From the NCBI GenBank assembly GCA_025201375.1, contig JAIWZP010000005.1, forward strand, positions 930,001 to 994,000: a DNA stretch of 64,000 bases, read 5' to 3'. Shown piece after piece: positions 10,958 to 24,676 of this stretch. The number at the start of each line of letters is the position of its first letter. The stretch's first letter is position 1. The notes below the pieces were generated by a model. It worked only from the letters and a program-made list of their open reading frames with translations. It searched no databases and had not been told where the DNA came from. The stretch comes from Gongronella butleri. Lineage: Eukaryota; Mucoromycota; Mucoromycetes; Mucorales; Cunninghamellaceae. Position numbers and translations under genes: made by a program.

Positions 10958-11944
10958 GGAGGCGAATAAAAAGACAAAGAGGAAAGAAAAGAAAAAAAAG
11001 AGACCAGGGGGGCCACACAAAAAAAAAAGAGCGGAGAATGACAGGAGGCTTTTCCGTCCGGACCTTGTCCGGTCGTCGGAGTTTGTGTCACGTCAGCCAG
11101 CGGCATGAATTTCATGTTCCTGGAAATATTTAGGCCGAACCACCTCTTTGAATGCTCGTACGGTCATTGCGTCCAGTTTGAAAGTTGGTCCTTTGGGCCT
11201 ACCTTTCAGACTTCAAAAGTTTCAAATCGATTGGACTAGAAATCTACGCCGATAATCGCGAAAAACCCCATAAATAGCTAATTTTATGCCTTAATGTCTC
11301 AATTGTACCTGGGCATCCGTACGTATTTTTTGCTGCGAGGAAGGATCGACCGTGTATGGCACGTCTGATGGTCAATTCCATCCTATCTAGCTCAAATGGC
11401 ACATTCTGTGTCATTCTCTCTCCTAGAACAGACCTGATTGGGGCACATCAACCCTCAAATTAATCACAAGATGCAATTTTTTCAGAACGAACCGGTTTCA
11501 CTCATGTCCGACAAGGATTGATCGAATAATGCCCTCAAACTGTATTTTATGTTACAACCGCAATAAAAACGTGTCAGACGCATGACATGCGCGTAAAAAA
11601 GCACACTCAACGTGTTAAAAACACAAATACTCATCAGGAGCGTTTCAGGCGCGCGGTAAACGCGTCTGGCAACCAAAAAAAAAAAAAAAAAAACCTGAGC
11701 AAGTTGAAAACACTGTACCACCTCTTTATTATGGGGGAGGGGACGTTGTGCATGTACACTGCTCCTAGCTTTGTTGAATTTAAAGTGGCATAGTACCAGG
11801 AGACTAATCAATATTCACCGTGATGGTCCACTTGGTGAATTGACACGACGCACAAGTCGCTACGGCACTTAAGTGAGCATTGCCGACTTCAGTTGCATGA
11901 AAGATCGCAGTGCTTCCTCCATTTGATGTGAGAGCACTTCCCTG
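10958..11944. other. Gene-free, repeat-like intergenic stretch
   Basis: Begins as the EF-G1 promoter side (A/G-rich to about 11035) and then becomes AT-balanced non-coding sequence with a style resembling the diffuse repeats at 32-33 kb and 40-42 kb (phrases such as gtttgaaagttggtcc, tcaaatcgattggactag). A 19-nt A run lies at 11677-11695. No ORF with family features. Confidence 0.4.
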
Positions 11945-12178
11945 TTGAATGGAGATCTCAGACCATCTAACATCATCGTGGATAAAAATCTAGATGTTCA
12001 TATTATTGATTGGGAATGCTGTGGGTTCTATCCTGAATACTGGGAATATACCAAATCTCTGTTTCTTATCAATCGATGCCAAGAATGGATAGAAACGATG
12101 GGGAATATATTTGATACCAAATATGGGGATGATTTAAAGAGAGAAAGATCCCTTCAAAGCAAATTTTATTACTATTAA
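11936..12178 (+). pseudogene. Fragment of an APH/choline-kinase-like phosphotransferase
   Basis: The open frame encodes NGDLRPSNIIVD followed by VHIIDWECCGFYPEYWEY, which is the catalytic-loop plus DFG-like (IIDWE) segment typical of fungal APH-domain small-molecule kinases. A TGA lies in frame just upstream and no acceptor AG sits at the right place, so the N-lobe is absent and the product would lack ATP-binding elements. I therefore read it as a relic rather than a gene. A single exon whose upstream part lies further off cannot be excluded, but none was found within 1 kb. Confidence 0.55.
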
Positions 12179-12243
12179 CAAGCTCGATTTGTTTAAAACA
12201 ATTAACGGCATCACGGCCTCTCGTAACGTTCTGTTTTAAAAGC

Positions 12244-12516
12244 CTAGTAGGGCTTATGAGCACAGTGCGAGCCGCCATTGGGTGTAAAAACGCACTCGAA
12301 ATCACCCGATGATAAGCCATTATTACATTCGCGGTCATTCGAGCATAGTTTCGACGGGCGATCAATACACTTGCCATCTTCGCAGAACCCACCACTACAG
12401 CATTGCGAAGTTAAAGCACACACATCCCCTATTTGCTTTGTGCATACGGGTTTAACACACCGACTGCCAATACATTCATAACCTCCAAAACAAACCGAGA
12501 GAGTTGAGAGCTTCAT
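12244..12516 (-). CDS. Small cysteine-rich protein, possibly secreted (knottin-like spacing)
   Basis: A 90-residue ORF with 14 cysteines. Spacing includes CALTSQCCSGGFCEDGKC (C-x6-CC-x4-C-x4-C), a pattern seen in disulfide-rich knottin-type domains, then CSNDRECNNG and a C-terminal FECVFTPNGGSHC. The ATG at 12516 gives MKLSTLSV, too short for a full signal peptide, so an upstream exon may be missing. No homologue is recognised and no activity is claimed. Its neighbour on the other strand is a kinase relic. Coding status rests on the high, regularly spaced cysteine content. Confidence 0.5.
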   Translation of the reverse strand: MKLSTLSVCFGGYECIGSRCVKPVCTKQIGDVCALTSQCCSGGFCEDGKCIDRPSKLCSNDRECNNGLSSGDFECVFTPNGGSHCAHKPY

Positions 12517-14020
12517 TGGGCAATTTCAGAAAAAAAAATATGAGAATGTGAGTAGAAAAAAGTCAAACGATCACCCTTGCCTTTCATTCTTTATGCACAT
12601 TAGTCGTCGGGCCCAAATATAACGTTAGGGAGGCAAATTGTAACCGTTTAGGACGATAAAGGGGCTGGCTGCATAATGCAGAGTAATTTTGGCTTTTCGA
12701 TTGCCCCTTTATCCCATAAAAAAAAAAAGAGATACACGCACAACTCTCCTTTGCTATGCACACACCCTCCTTCCTTATTAGGAGTTGAAACCCCGAGAAG
12801 CGAACGCCTTTTCACACATCAGGAACTCCTTTTGCAAGAGTGTACTAAGCGACTGCCGACAAAACGTGAAACCCTTGAATCTTTGTCACGAACATCAACT
12901 GTTTCAGATTTGGGCCGATGTAGACAAGACCCTCGAGAGATGCTTTGAAAACATGCATTTTTAGTACTATTTCCCGTGTAACTCGTCAACCGTGCCTAGC
13001 AGTTCCCCGAATCGCATCCAAAAGTGAACTAACGAGCTAGAAAACCGAGTGGGATGCGGCTTGCAAGTTACCACAAAGCATTGGGAGTGCTCCACATGCA
13101 GGTCAAAAATTAAGTGCAGCGAGACTCTCAAACAAAAAAAAAATAAAAATAAAATGGGTCTTCAGAATCACACCAAAACGTCCACAAACGATGCACCTGG
13201 GAATGCAGCAAGAAGCCTCGCTGACGCGTCCAACATCATGATATACATCAGACGCGTGAATCTGATCAGGGCAATGAGCGGGTAACATTGCTCAATCAAG
13301 CTTTATCACACATCAGAAAATTGACGAAAAAGTGGCATTCTTCACCTCATGCCAATTCGTCCGGAACGCGTATTTTTCACGGATCATCGGTCTCTGGGTA
13401 CACAATATGATGTAGTATTTCTGGTGATACGCATATTCAGGTGCTGCGGCCAATCTTGATCGAGATGGCGCATGGGAGAAATCAGCGCCTCAAGTGCAAA
13501 AGATTGCATTTTGCGCAAAAACCAGTCAATAAATCCCCTGTTTTATCCCATTTTTGACAGTAAATTAGGCGCGTTATACAATATATTTGAATGGCGTGGC
13601 GATGCGAGGACCTAAATTTCGTGATTTTCAAATTAGCGACCGATCCGGACATTTAGTGTTTTGTCAATGAATTTTTACAGTTTACAGCGAACGAAACAAG
13701 AGCTTAGATGATAAAAGGGCACGATCTAATCAATCTGTATGCATTTTCAACTGTGCATCATCTTTAAAGTTTTAAATCAAGCGATCAACATGAAGAAATC
13801 ACAGACTTTATATAATATATACAGCGCATATGCAACACGAAGGAAGCAGGCACTTGATGAAGAGGAAAAAGGGACTATGGCTGTCCTCGGGATTCTATGT
13901 ATCGCACTCGGAATGGAACTATATTCCATCGTTTATATCATTTTCTATTTTTTCTGGTTTTTTGTGCATTTGACCGACGATTTCCTGGCGGGATTCGCTG
14001 TGCATTTTTAATGAGACAAA
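12517..14020. other. 1.5-kb gene-poor stretch
   Basis: No domain-bearing ORF. An ORF at 13739-14011 (+) has two hydrophobic segments (LGILCIALGMELYSIVYIIFYFF) but atypical composition and no family signature; I do not call it. The rest is AT-balanced and lacks exon-like signals. Confidence 0.4.
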
Positions 14021-15007
14021 TTAACGAGTTAGGGACGGATGTATGGATGAATTGATGAGCGGCAGCAGGGATCTAATGGAGCCTGCATTTTCTAGAAATG
14101 GGTGCTGCAGGAGTGCTGCGGCCGTCGGTCTGCGGCAAGGTTCGAGTTCAAAGCACCCAGCAAGGAATTGGCGAAAGAGCTTGGTCAACCGCTCCGGGTG
14201 CTGCAGAGCCGGACGCTGTTTAAGCTTAAGCATGGCCGTCGCGCGCTCGGGATGGCTAAAATACGGCGGTTTGCTCTCGATCATCTCAATCACGGTGATC
14301 CCAAAGGACCAAATATCGACCGCACACCCGTACGGCTCGCCAGATGCAATCTCCGGCGCCATCTATCGTACAAACACAAAAAATCGGCATCAGTTCATCC
14401 GGATGACACTGCCAAAATTGCGTTTTACCCAGCATGGTGTGCCTGCCATGGTCCGCCGCTGCGGTTTGGACCACCCTAGCCGCGCGCAAAAGCCAAAATC
14501 AGCTGAAAAGGCAATAAAAAATCGATGGTCATATGTCAATTGCCGACTTTTTCCAATTCCAAGCACGCCTCCATTTGCTTCCTTTTTTTTCTCTCTCTCT
14601 CTCTCCCCATTTTACACAGTTTGATGCGTCCATCGCGGCTGATCAGGACATTGTCGCTCTTGATGTCGCGATGAACAATGCCACTGGCGTGCAGATGGTG
14701 CAGTCCGTGGAGCATTTCGCGGCACACGGTGCCGATTTCGCTCTCGGACAAGTAGCGATAGGTCACGAGGTCGGTGAGATTGCCGCCGTCCATCCACTCC
14801 ATGACGATCCAGATGCAGTCGCCCCACCGGTACGATTGCAGGTGCTGGACTAGGTTGGGGTGCGCTTTTGGCGTCTGGGTGACCAGGATCTCGTTGAGCA
14901 GCAGGTCGTGTCGCGGATGGTCGTGCAATTTGATTCGCTTAATAGCGACCGCCTCGCCCTTGGTATCGTGTGCGTGAAAGACAACACCGGAGGCGCTGAT
15001 TGAGGCG

Positions 15008-15042
<35 letters not shown>

Positions 15043-15838
15043 GAAAAATAGAAAAAAAAGCATAAGAAAATAAATAAGAAAACACTGAAAAAAAGAAAGA
15101 AAAAAATCCTCACCCTTGGCCGATCCTCGTCCATTGGTAATAGTCATTGGTGATGTCCTTTTCGATGCAATGGTGTTTGATTCGCGCGGTGGCTTCCTTC
15201 ATGCTAACGAGGACAGAGATGTCCTTTTTGCGCGTGTATTGCGGCGTCCATGGGATTTGCAGCTCAGCGTACAGGCGGCGCACAAAGGCATACAGTCCCT
15301 TGTTGGTGCCACCGTCCATGGCGTCCGGGTAGATGCCGCCCCAGCGCCATTGGCGGCTGTGGTGGTCGTAATGGATGTGGTTGACGTGCGTCGCACCATA
15401 CGGCGCCGAAATCTCTAGAGGTTTCTTCTTTCCTAGCAAATCTACCGGTCGGTACAACATTAAAAACAAAAACAAAAAAAGGGGGGATGAAGCGATGCTC
15501 TGCGGCCGGTGTCCCCGTCTCTCTCTCTTTTTTTTCCCTCGGCAAATGGCTCGGGATAAAAACGTGATTTTTCTTTTTCATGTCTGGGCAGCTAACTTAC
15601 ATCGCCATCCGCCAAGCACAGAGCACGGTGTGGGAGCCATTGCATCCCTTGTGCTGATAAAATCGTTGGGGGAAGGCATTGGTTCTGTCATGTAATCGTC
15701 GGTCGGGCCAGACAAGTCGGGCGTCTGGGGCACCGTGGATGTCGTATTGCTGGCGGCCGTCGTCGGGTCGGCAGGGTATAGGGGCAGGGGATACCGCTTC
15801 AATTGAAAGTGGCGCGGGCGTGGCGTGAGCAGTGACAT
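14021..15838 (-). CDS. p21-activated (PAK/Ste20-family) protein kinase with CRIB domain
   Basis: Ser/Thr kinase acting downstream of Cdc42/Rac in polarity signalling. Five exons (minus): 15601-15838, 15114-15441, 14616-14995, 14429-14502, 14021-14362; 453 aa. Residues 1-80 are Pro/Ser/Thr-rich. The CRIB motif is at about 90-104 (ISAPYGATHVNHIHYD). The kinase domain begins RIGQGASGVVF (glycine loop), with VAIK (K208), HRDIKSDN (D299), DFGFCARL (D317, the PAK-type DFGFCA), a GTPCWMAPE activation segment and DIWSFGITVIEMIESKPPY. It is shorter than yeast Cla4 and has no PH domain. Spacing from CRIB to kinase is only about 80 residues. A roughly 31-nt A run lies in the 14996-15113 intron. Acceptor at 15442 was chosen because the alternative AG eight bases on creates a stop. 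Confidence 0.9.
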
Positions 15839-16230
15839 CAAGACATAAAATACGACACGACTCTTTAAAACACGCGTCAAAAAAAAGAACAAAAAAAAAA
15901 AAAACGAGACAAGAAGTGTGCCAATGGCTAAAAAGTTCAATATTTATATTTTTTTGTACTTTTATTGAGAAGGCGTGACTGGAACGTAAAAGATGAGCGG
16001 CAATGACGCGTGCGCACGTCTGAAAAAAAAAAATAACTTTAAAATGGATGGTTTTGCTCCCGATTTTCTTGATGATCGCCCCGCCGGACCACAGAAAATT
16101 GAGAGACAAAGAGAGAGAGAGAGAGAGAGACAGAGAGAGGGAACGTCCAAGACACGCCCTGGTCACGGGAGATGCAGATCCATCTGATTTGAATTGGAGG
16201 GGGCAAAAATGACGGAATCTAGTTTATTTG
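15839..16230. other. Intergenic between PFS2 3' end and PAK start
   Basis: Promoter side of the PAK gene. Contains A tracts and a GA microsatellite (see separate entry). No gene supported. Confidence 0.5.
16098..16140. repeat. (GA)n microsatellite
   Basis: Imperfect GA/AGAC dinucleotide repeat of about 43 bp upstream of the PAK kinase gene. Simple sequence, likely length-variable. Confidence 0.9.
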
Positions 16231-18360
<2,130 letters not shown>

Positions 18361-18547
18361 TTTGAGGAAAAAAAGGGTGAAGTACAGGGAAGAAAAAGCG
18401 AAGCGAGGCGGAAATTCAAGTTGGTCGTTTTGCTTTTTTTTTTTTTTTTTTTTCGTAATTGGGGCTCGCGTCGCCCTTTTTTTTTTTTCCCTTCCTCTTT
18501 TGCTTTCTTTCCCATTTCATTTTGTTACTTTTCTTTTTCTTTTCTTC
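18361..18547. promoter_or_regulatory. Bidirectional promoter between PFS2 and NDC80
   Basis: Only 187 bp separate the two divergent start codons. The NDC80-side half is strongly pyrimidine-rich with T runs at 18434-18453 and 18478-18488; the PFS2-side half is purine-rich. No TATA box at a usual distance. Assigned from position alone. Confidence 0.6.
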
Positions 18548-21012
18548 ATGGACGGATCCGAACGGTTAGGACCTCTTCCGAGCAAGCGAGTGCATGCCGG
18601 CGACGCGCCAGGGACACCCAAAGTGCAGAGGCTCGCGACAAACATGCTTCGCCTGAATCTGGAGGGCCAGCGAGTGCCTTGTCTGTCGTCGGTTGCGCCG
18701 CCCCTGCGCCGTGCAAGCCAGCGGAGAGTGAGCGCGGTCATGCCAAGCGCTGGGCAGAGCAGCGCCGCCGTCGACGCGTACAACAAGGGCAGCAGCTATG
18801 CGAGCATCAAAATGCACTCGGATTCGCGCGATATCAAGCAGCCAGCCTTCCAACACGCAGCAGCACGTGCCATCATCGACTATCTCAAGCGCCAGAACTA
18901 CCCCGCGCCCCTCACAGCACGCACGCTTCGCGACATGGCTTCAAGAGACTTTCAAGCCATCTTCAAGTTCCTCCACACACACATCGATCCAAATTACTCT
19001 TATGGACGCGCAAAATTCGAAGACGAGATCATCGGCATCCTTCGCTCACTAAAGTATGACCCGCGCTCTCTCCACACACACACGCACACAAAAGCATGGA
19101 AAATCGCTTAATTTACGTTGTTGATGTCATCTAGATACCCATTGGCCGATACCATCAGCTCCAAAGCCATGTACTCGATCGCCGCACCCCATTCCTATCC
19201 GACGTTCCTTGCGCTGCTCCTCTGGATGACCGACATGTGCAAGGCAAGCCAAAAAAAAAAAAAAAAACACGCAATTGACGCGATTCGACGCGATTTGACG
19301 CGCAATTGACACTCATTTTCTTTTTAGGAGTTTGACGCGCAGGTCGACCACGTGAATGGTGCGCTCGCCAAATGGGAAAAAGTCAGCGACAAACAGGAGC
19401 TTGGCCCGGACGACATGGATATGCTCTTTTTTGACTATGCGCGTACGTGCTACAATGTCTACATGCAGGGCGGCGACGACGATGCCCTCACACCGATCAA
19501 CAGAGAGCTGCGCAGCGTCTTTGACGGCATCACACAGGGCACGCTCGATCACTGCAGGCAGGTCATTGCAAATCACGAGAATTTCAAAAAGCAACTCGAT
19601 GATTTGAAGAACAATCCCGTACGTGAGACTCTCATTGCGTTCGTGCTTGTCGCACTCCCCACTCTTGTGCTTCTGGATGTGCCACACAGCTCGAAACGCG
19701 CACGATTCACCATATATTTTACTTTCTCTCTTTTTTTTTGTTTTCCTTGATAGACACCTTACGAAAGGCAACAAAAGATTCGACAGACGATCGACGCGGA
19801 CCGCGCCAATATTATGACCTTCATTGAAAAGAGGAAAAATGGCGCAAAGATCCTTGATGACGAAATCCTCCAGCTCAAGGTGAACGCCCGGAAACATGGT
19901 ATGCTAGAGCGTGAAAAAAAAAAAAAAAAAATTGCGGCATCTGAACTCACTCTCTCTTTCTGTACTTAGAGGGCCACGTGGAAAAGTTTACAAAGATGCG
20001 CGACGAGCTGGCCGCGTCGCTAAAAGACAACGCCATCTCCAATGATCAAATTGACCGCGAGACGGCCCAGCTTAGCCTCATGGAGCAAGAATCCGCCGAC
20101 TTGCAGCAAAAGCTGGCCGACACGCAGGACGAGTCGACCACAAAAGAACATGCTCTGGACAGAAAGCGCCATGAGGTAGGCAAAAAGATTTCAAAAAAAA
20201 AAAAAAAAAAAAAAACGAGAGCTTCACCATTTTTTACCTTTTTGTTTTTAGATCACCAATGCCGTGCGCACTTACAATGACACCATCAGCCCGCTCGCGC
20301 AGCTGTCATCCAAGATCAGCAACATTGTCGTACCATCCATCCTGGGCTCTCAGGTGCGGTTTGATCCTGCCGCTGCGGATCTCGATCACTTGTTGTCACA
20401 TGACCTCGAGAACGCCACATTGGTAAAGAAAGAAATGAGGGGGACCCTTACGTGTGAGCCTCGACGCATCTCATCCTTTTTCTATTTTTAGCCTGCGATC
20501 AAGGAGCTCGGTGGCGAATTGAAGGAAAAGTACCTGCATGGCAAGGAGCGGCTGATGGAGAGAAAGGAAGAGTGGCGGTCGCAGCTGTCGTCGCTGCGCG
20601 ATAAGGACCAGGAGATCAAGGTGCTCGAGGACAGCCTGTACATGAAGCAGCGCGACCACGAGGCTGGCCAAGACGCGTTCCGCAGGGAAAATGATAATTA
20701 CGTGGCCACCATGGCCAAGGCCGACCAGCGCATCCGCGAGGCGCGCACCACCGTGGCCAATGAGCTCTACGCGTCACGACAACAGGAAAAGGAACTCGCA
20801 ATGGAGTAAGAATCTAAGAAACAACAAAAAAAGCAGATAAAAAAAGTCATTCACGCGTTTCTTTGTCATCCTTCTCCTACCCTAGACAATCACAATTGCA
20901 AGCCCAAGCCCAGCAGCACCGCGAAACGATAAAGCTGAGTGTACGTCAGTTTATCGACGAGGTCCGTACCACCAAGGAGCATTTTGAAAAGGCACCAACA
21001 CCATCAAAATAA
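18548..21012 (+). CDS. NDC80: Kinetochore protein NDC80/HEC1
   Basis: Microtubule-binding subunit of the NDC80 complex at the outer kinetochore. Eight exons: 18548-19053, 19135-19243, 19328-19618, 19754-19898, 19970-20175, 20252-20422, 20492-20805, 20886-21012; 622 aa. A basic, Ser/Pro-rich tail (about 1-80) precedes the calponin-homology domain: DSRDIKQPAFQHAAARAIIDYL, MASRDFQAIFKFLHTHIDPNY, FEDEIIGILRSLKYPL, then PHSYPTFLALLLWMTDMC. The remainder is coiled coil (HVEKFTKMRDELAASLKDN, KEEWRSQLSSLRDKDQEIK). The intron at 19244 has a GC donor. The stop at 21010 follows shortly after the last coil, giving a normal family length. Confidence 0.95.
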
Positions 21013-21137
21013 ACGTGTCATCTTCTTCTTGTTGTCTGTCCTTTATTTTTATTACAGCATGATATTGCATCATCATAAATTCATCATCATTCACTGCATC
21101 ATATTGTTCCAAGCATCATTGCCTTTTGAAAACGTGA

Positions 21138-21460
21138 AAACGACAAAAAAGCGTGTTTTTCGAACTTTCCCGGCTTGTTGTTGTGCCTCCAGAAATTTTT
21201 TTACAGCCTCCTTTCCCGCCAATGAAAGATGCGTCACGCGATGAACGATGACCAGTCCGACGGATGGATCCGCACGATTTTTTTCGAGAACGCAAATTGC
21301 AAAAACGCCAAATTTGTCCCATTTTGCATCTTGCTCGCCATTCACGTGGCTGACCCCGCTCAAAAGCAGCTGCATCGAGTTCAGCGCAAAATTTGCTACA
21401 AAAAAGCTTAAAACATCAAAGCGCTACGTCCACTTTTTAAAAATTCAGGGGTCACTCAGG
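21138..21460. repeat. Dispersed repeat, copy A
   Basis: About 320 bp that aligns in the same orientation with 32118-32452. Shared blocks include gatggatccgcacgattttt, cgcaaattgcaaaaacgcca, aatttgtcccatttt, cagctgcatcg and ttttaaaaattcaggggtca. The copies differ by substitutions and small indels, so the duplication is not recent. No ORF is preserved in both, so it is non-coding or decayed. Confidence 0.85.
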
Positions 21461-22396
21461 GGTCACACTTTTCAATCTCAGAAAATGCCAAATTTAGGAA
21501 ATTTCGAACTCCGAGTGATCAATGCATCCCAAACAGGTAACTTCGACAATTTGCTATTGGCAGACACAATGGCAGGTCGCCTCAACTTGAGAAAAACGAT
21601 CATGAAAGAGTGACGCATGAACGGCGATCGACTGAGAAAAGTGCCTACTTTGGGCAAGATTTTTTTGCAAAAATTTAAGGTCCGAGACTTCCAAATTAAG
21701 TTGCGTAAATTGCATGGATTTTTTTTTGCATAGTATTTTATTTTTATTTTGCACATTATTATTATGATACAGTAGTATTTTTGTGCGCTGAATGGCGTTG
21801 AATTGGACTGGCGGTGGTGTCAGGATCATCATCCGCCGCCCCGCGTTCCCGACGACATGCGCCACGCCTTTTTGACCCTTTTCCTTTTTTTTCTTTTGCG
21901 TGCAGCATCGCTCGCTCCATCCTCACGCCACCACCATGATCATCCGCCCTTGCCCTGTTGTCACTCCTCGTCTTCTGCCCTTTTTTCTGGCTTGCTTGCC
22001 GCCCACCATGAATGCCTTTTTTTTCCTTGTTCTTCGTCGTTTTCCTCGCGGCGCGTCGTGCCCCCCCCCACATCCCCGACTCCTTTGGCCGCGCCTCTTT
22101 CCTTGCTTTTTTTTTTGGGAATTGACCATCAAGAAGCTTCCGCCGCTGACACTTTGGAAGCAGCCCGACTGGGCAATCCCCATCATCATTCATCATTCAT
22201 CGGCTGCCTATTATTTCCTATCATAGCTTTCATCATACTGTACCGTATTTATTTTTTTAAGCAGCCTCTTCCCCCCTTCTTCCCCCTTTTTCTCCCTTTT
22301 TTCCTTATCATGCATACCGTACCTGATCATTTCCCCGTTTTTTTTTGCCGCACCGCTCCCTGTCCCTTTCTTGTTCCAATAAAGCCATGGCCATTA

Positions 22397-22630
22397 CAGT
22401 AGATCCTCGATATAATAACGTCATTCAGAATTTTTGACTTTGGTCAGTGACGCACGTTATCATATAAAAATCAGGGCCAAATGATGTTATAAAATTGCAT
22501 GCACGTGACTTTTTTGGTTACACACTGTTAAGCGACAGGGTCAATCTGCGACGTTACAGTAGGTATATCGAGGCAGGATGACGTTATACTACTGTACTGT
22601 ATCGAGGGACGTTATAGCGAGGATCTACTG
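22397..22630. mobile_element. Non-autonomous DNA transposon (MITE), pogo/Tigger-like termini
   Basis: 234 bp bounded by inverted termini: left CAGTAGATCCTCGATATAATAACGTC, right the reverse complement of CAGTAGATCCTCGCTATAACGTC (a TAA insertion separates them). Termini of the form CAGTAG..CCTCG.TATAACG are typical of the pogo/Tigger branch of Tc1/mariner. A TA precedes the left end, but the right end is followed by AG, so a clean TA duplication is not visible. No transposase inside, hence MITE. Confidence 0.7.
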
Positions 22631-22984
22631 AGTATGATACAGTATTATTGTTCGAACCATGCACCACAGCCCACAATGGCACCATCGCCAACACGCCAAG
22701 GCATCGACAGCTCCGTGAGAAGAGCAGCCTTTCCTCGTTTGACGACAGGAAAGGCTCGAACTGGGCATTGAGGTCGATGGACCTCCACCAAGCCAGGCCC
22801 CCCCGCGCCCGCATTGTTGTCCCCGGTCATGACACCCGAGGCCCAGCAAACGCGTGCGCCTGACAACCGACGCAAAAAGTTAAAACCCAACTATGATGAT
22901 GATATGATGGTATCATAATAGCGCACTGCAAGTTACGTATATATCATATCCCATTAGTAGATGCTTTGGCCCTCACTATATTTT

Positions 22985-23860
22985 GTTACAGTATCATACT
23001 GTAGTAGTAGAGTATCATAAAACTGCAATATACGGTATACGTACGTTCTATCTGAAAATCATAAAAATCGGAGGTCGACTACTACAGTTAGTATGTACGC
23101 AGACCATTGTTTGTAGTATGTCGAGCCAATCGCTCGTGAAGTCGTGATCAAAGATTTTGATGAAAAAGTGCATTTTCTCTGCCACGAGTTTATTGATCAC
23201 ATGATCAGATCGTGGTGAAACTTGTTTTATCGCTTTTATCTGACGAAGATTCAGCAGGTGCATTTGACACATTAAAAACACCGTTGTTTGTTTTTCCAGT
23301 TGTTAAGAATTTTGATTTTCAAGATTACGTAATAATCCAGCCAAATATGTTTGGTCGATTTTTACAAGCGTGCGAGGTTCGTCCATCGGGCGAGCAAACA
23401 ATTACTGTATGATAAAATGACACCCGAGCGCGTCTCTTTCGATATGCGGAGCCATTTTCATATGATATCAAAAAATGGCTGGATGTTCATTCGCTGAGCG
23501 CTGACAAGCAAATGGCAAAAAACAAGAAGAAATATCGTTCATACTTTATACAGTATCATATTATAATAATACAGCAATTACTGTATGATACAGTAATATC
23601 ATACGTAAGCAATAAGCGCAGGTGCGCAGCGCAGGTCAAGCGCATCATCTGATGATGAGGTGATTCAGAAGACACGAAAATATCAACAAAACGCACTACT
23701 GTAAATGAACAGTACGTACGATAATTCGAGGAGCGCGTTGGCCCCCAGACCTACAGTGATCCGACTTCTTCTAAATGTTGTTGCCAGATTCTTTTTTTTT
23801 TTACTGTATTTGTACGTATGATATCATAAATGCACTACAGTATGATACAAAAAATTGAGG
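22985..23860. repeat. Cluster of TACAGTA/TACTGTA palindromes
   Basis: Short dyads recur: TACAGTA-TCA-TACTGTA at 22987-23003 and TTACTGTA-TGA-TACAGTAA at 23578-23596, plus partial copies near 22634, 23405, 23553 and 23839. The surrounding sequence is AT-rich and non-coding. Function unknown. Confidence 0.6.
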
Positions 23861-24676
23861 TGTCAAAGTGCGACCCTGAGAGACATTTTCACGCGAGCGC
23901 CACTAAAAAAAAAAAAAAAAAAAATTGGCCCTGCGGATGTTTTTTCTATCATAGGACACTCAGTGGTCGCAGCGAAAAATGAGATGCTGTCGATCGAGAA
24001 CTCTGTCTGCAATACGGAGGCAATGCATGACCATGCGCCGTTTCATGGGCCATGCATATGCAAGTGGCCAGCGTGATCCGTGGTGAGGCTCAACATGGCG
24101 GCGGGAGATGCACCACTTATTGACATTCCTGCATTTGGGCGCGCCAAATGCATCTAGATGTCCCATTTGTGTAAAAAAAAAAAAAAAAAAAGATGTCAGC
24201 AGACGTGTACGACGCGGCCAAATCTCACGGGGTCTTTTTTTATGTGAACACTTGTTATTTTAAAACAAAGCCAAGGTCATTAAATGTCCTGGATGTTGCA
24301 CAACCACGGTGGCAGTTGCGCCATCGATTGCGAAGACGACGAAAAAAAAGTCATTTTCAAGCTATTGCACTTGTTTTCATTCTCTTTTTGCCATGCGACG
24401 CGCGTGCTCCCCCCTCTTCTTTTTTAAGGGTAAGAAAGTTGACTGCAGGTTCCAAGCTTTCTGACCAAGGGATCAGACATTTCGGTCCAAAGCAAAACAA
24501 ATTTCATGCACCTTTATCGGTGTCACCTCGGATTGGAGCGTGGGGACCTGAAAAGAGAGAATCCGAGAGCTTTATTTCACACCAAGAAATCATGGTCATG
24601 GGAAAGGAATTGGGGGTGGATGCACAAGATAAAAAAAAAGGGGTATGGATACAAAATGGAATGAAGAATTGGCTGT

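Larger units (their letters stand above)
21013..24676. other. 3.7-kb gene-poor, repeat-rich block
   Basis: Contains one copy of a dispersed repeat (21138-21460), a TIR-bearing MITE (22397-22630), many short palindromes built on TACTGTA/TACAGTA (22630-23860) and long pyrimidine tracts (21860-22390). ORFs are low-complexity (F/S/P/H-rich) reading of pyrimidine tracts and carry no domain. No RNA gene recognised. Confidence 0.6.

Noticed and set aside
13739..14011. ORF with hydrophobic segments, possible small membrane protein
   Set aside because: Two hydrophobic stretches only, no conserved motif, short and AT-rich; chance frame cannot be excluded.
21803..22402. ORF rich in F, S, P and H (about 199 codons)
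   Set aside because: Reading of a pyrimidine-rich tract; low complexity, no domain, and no splice or start context.
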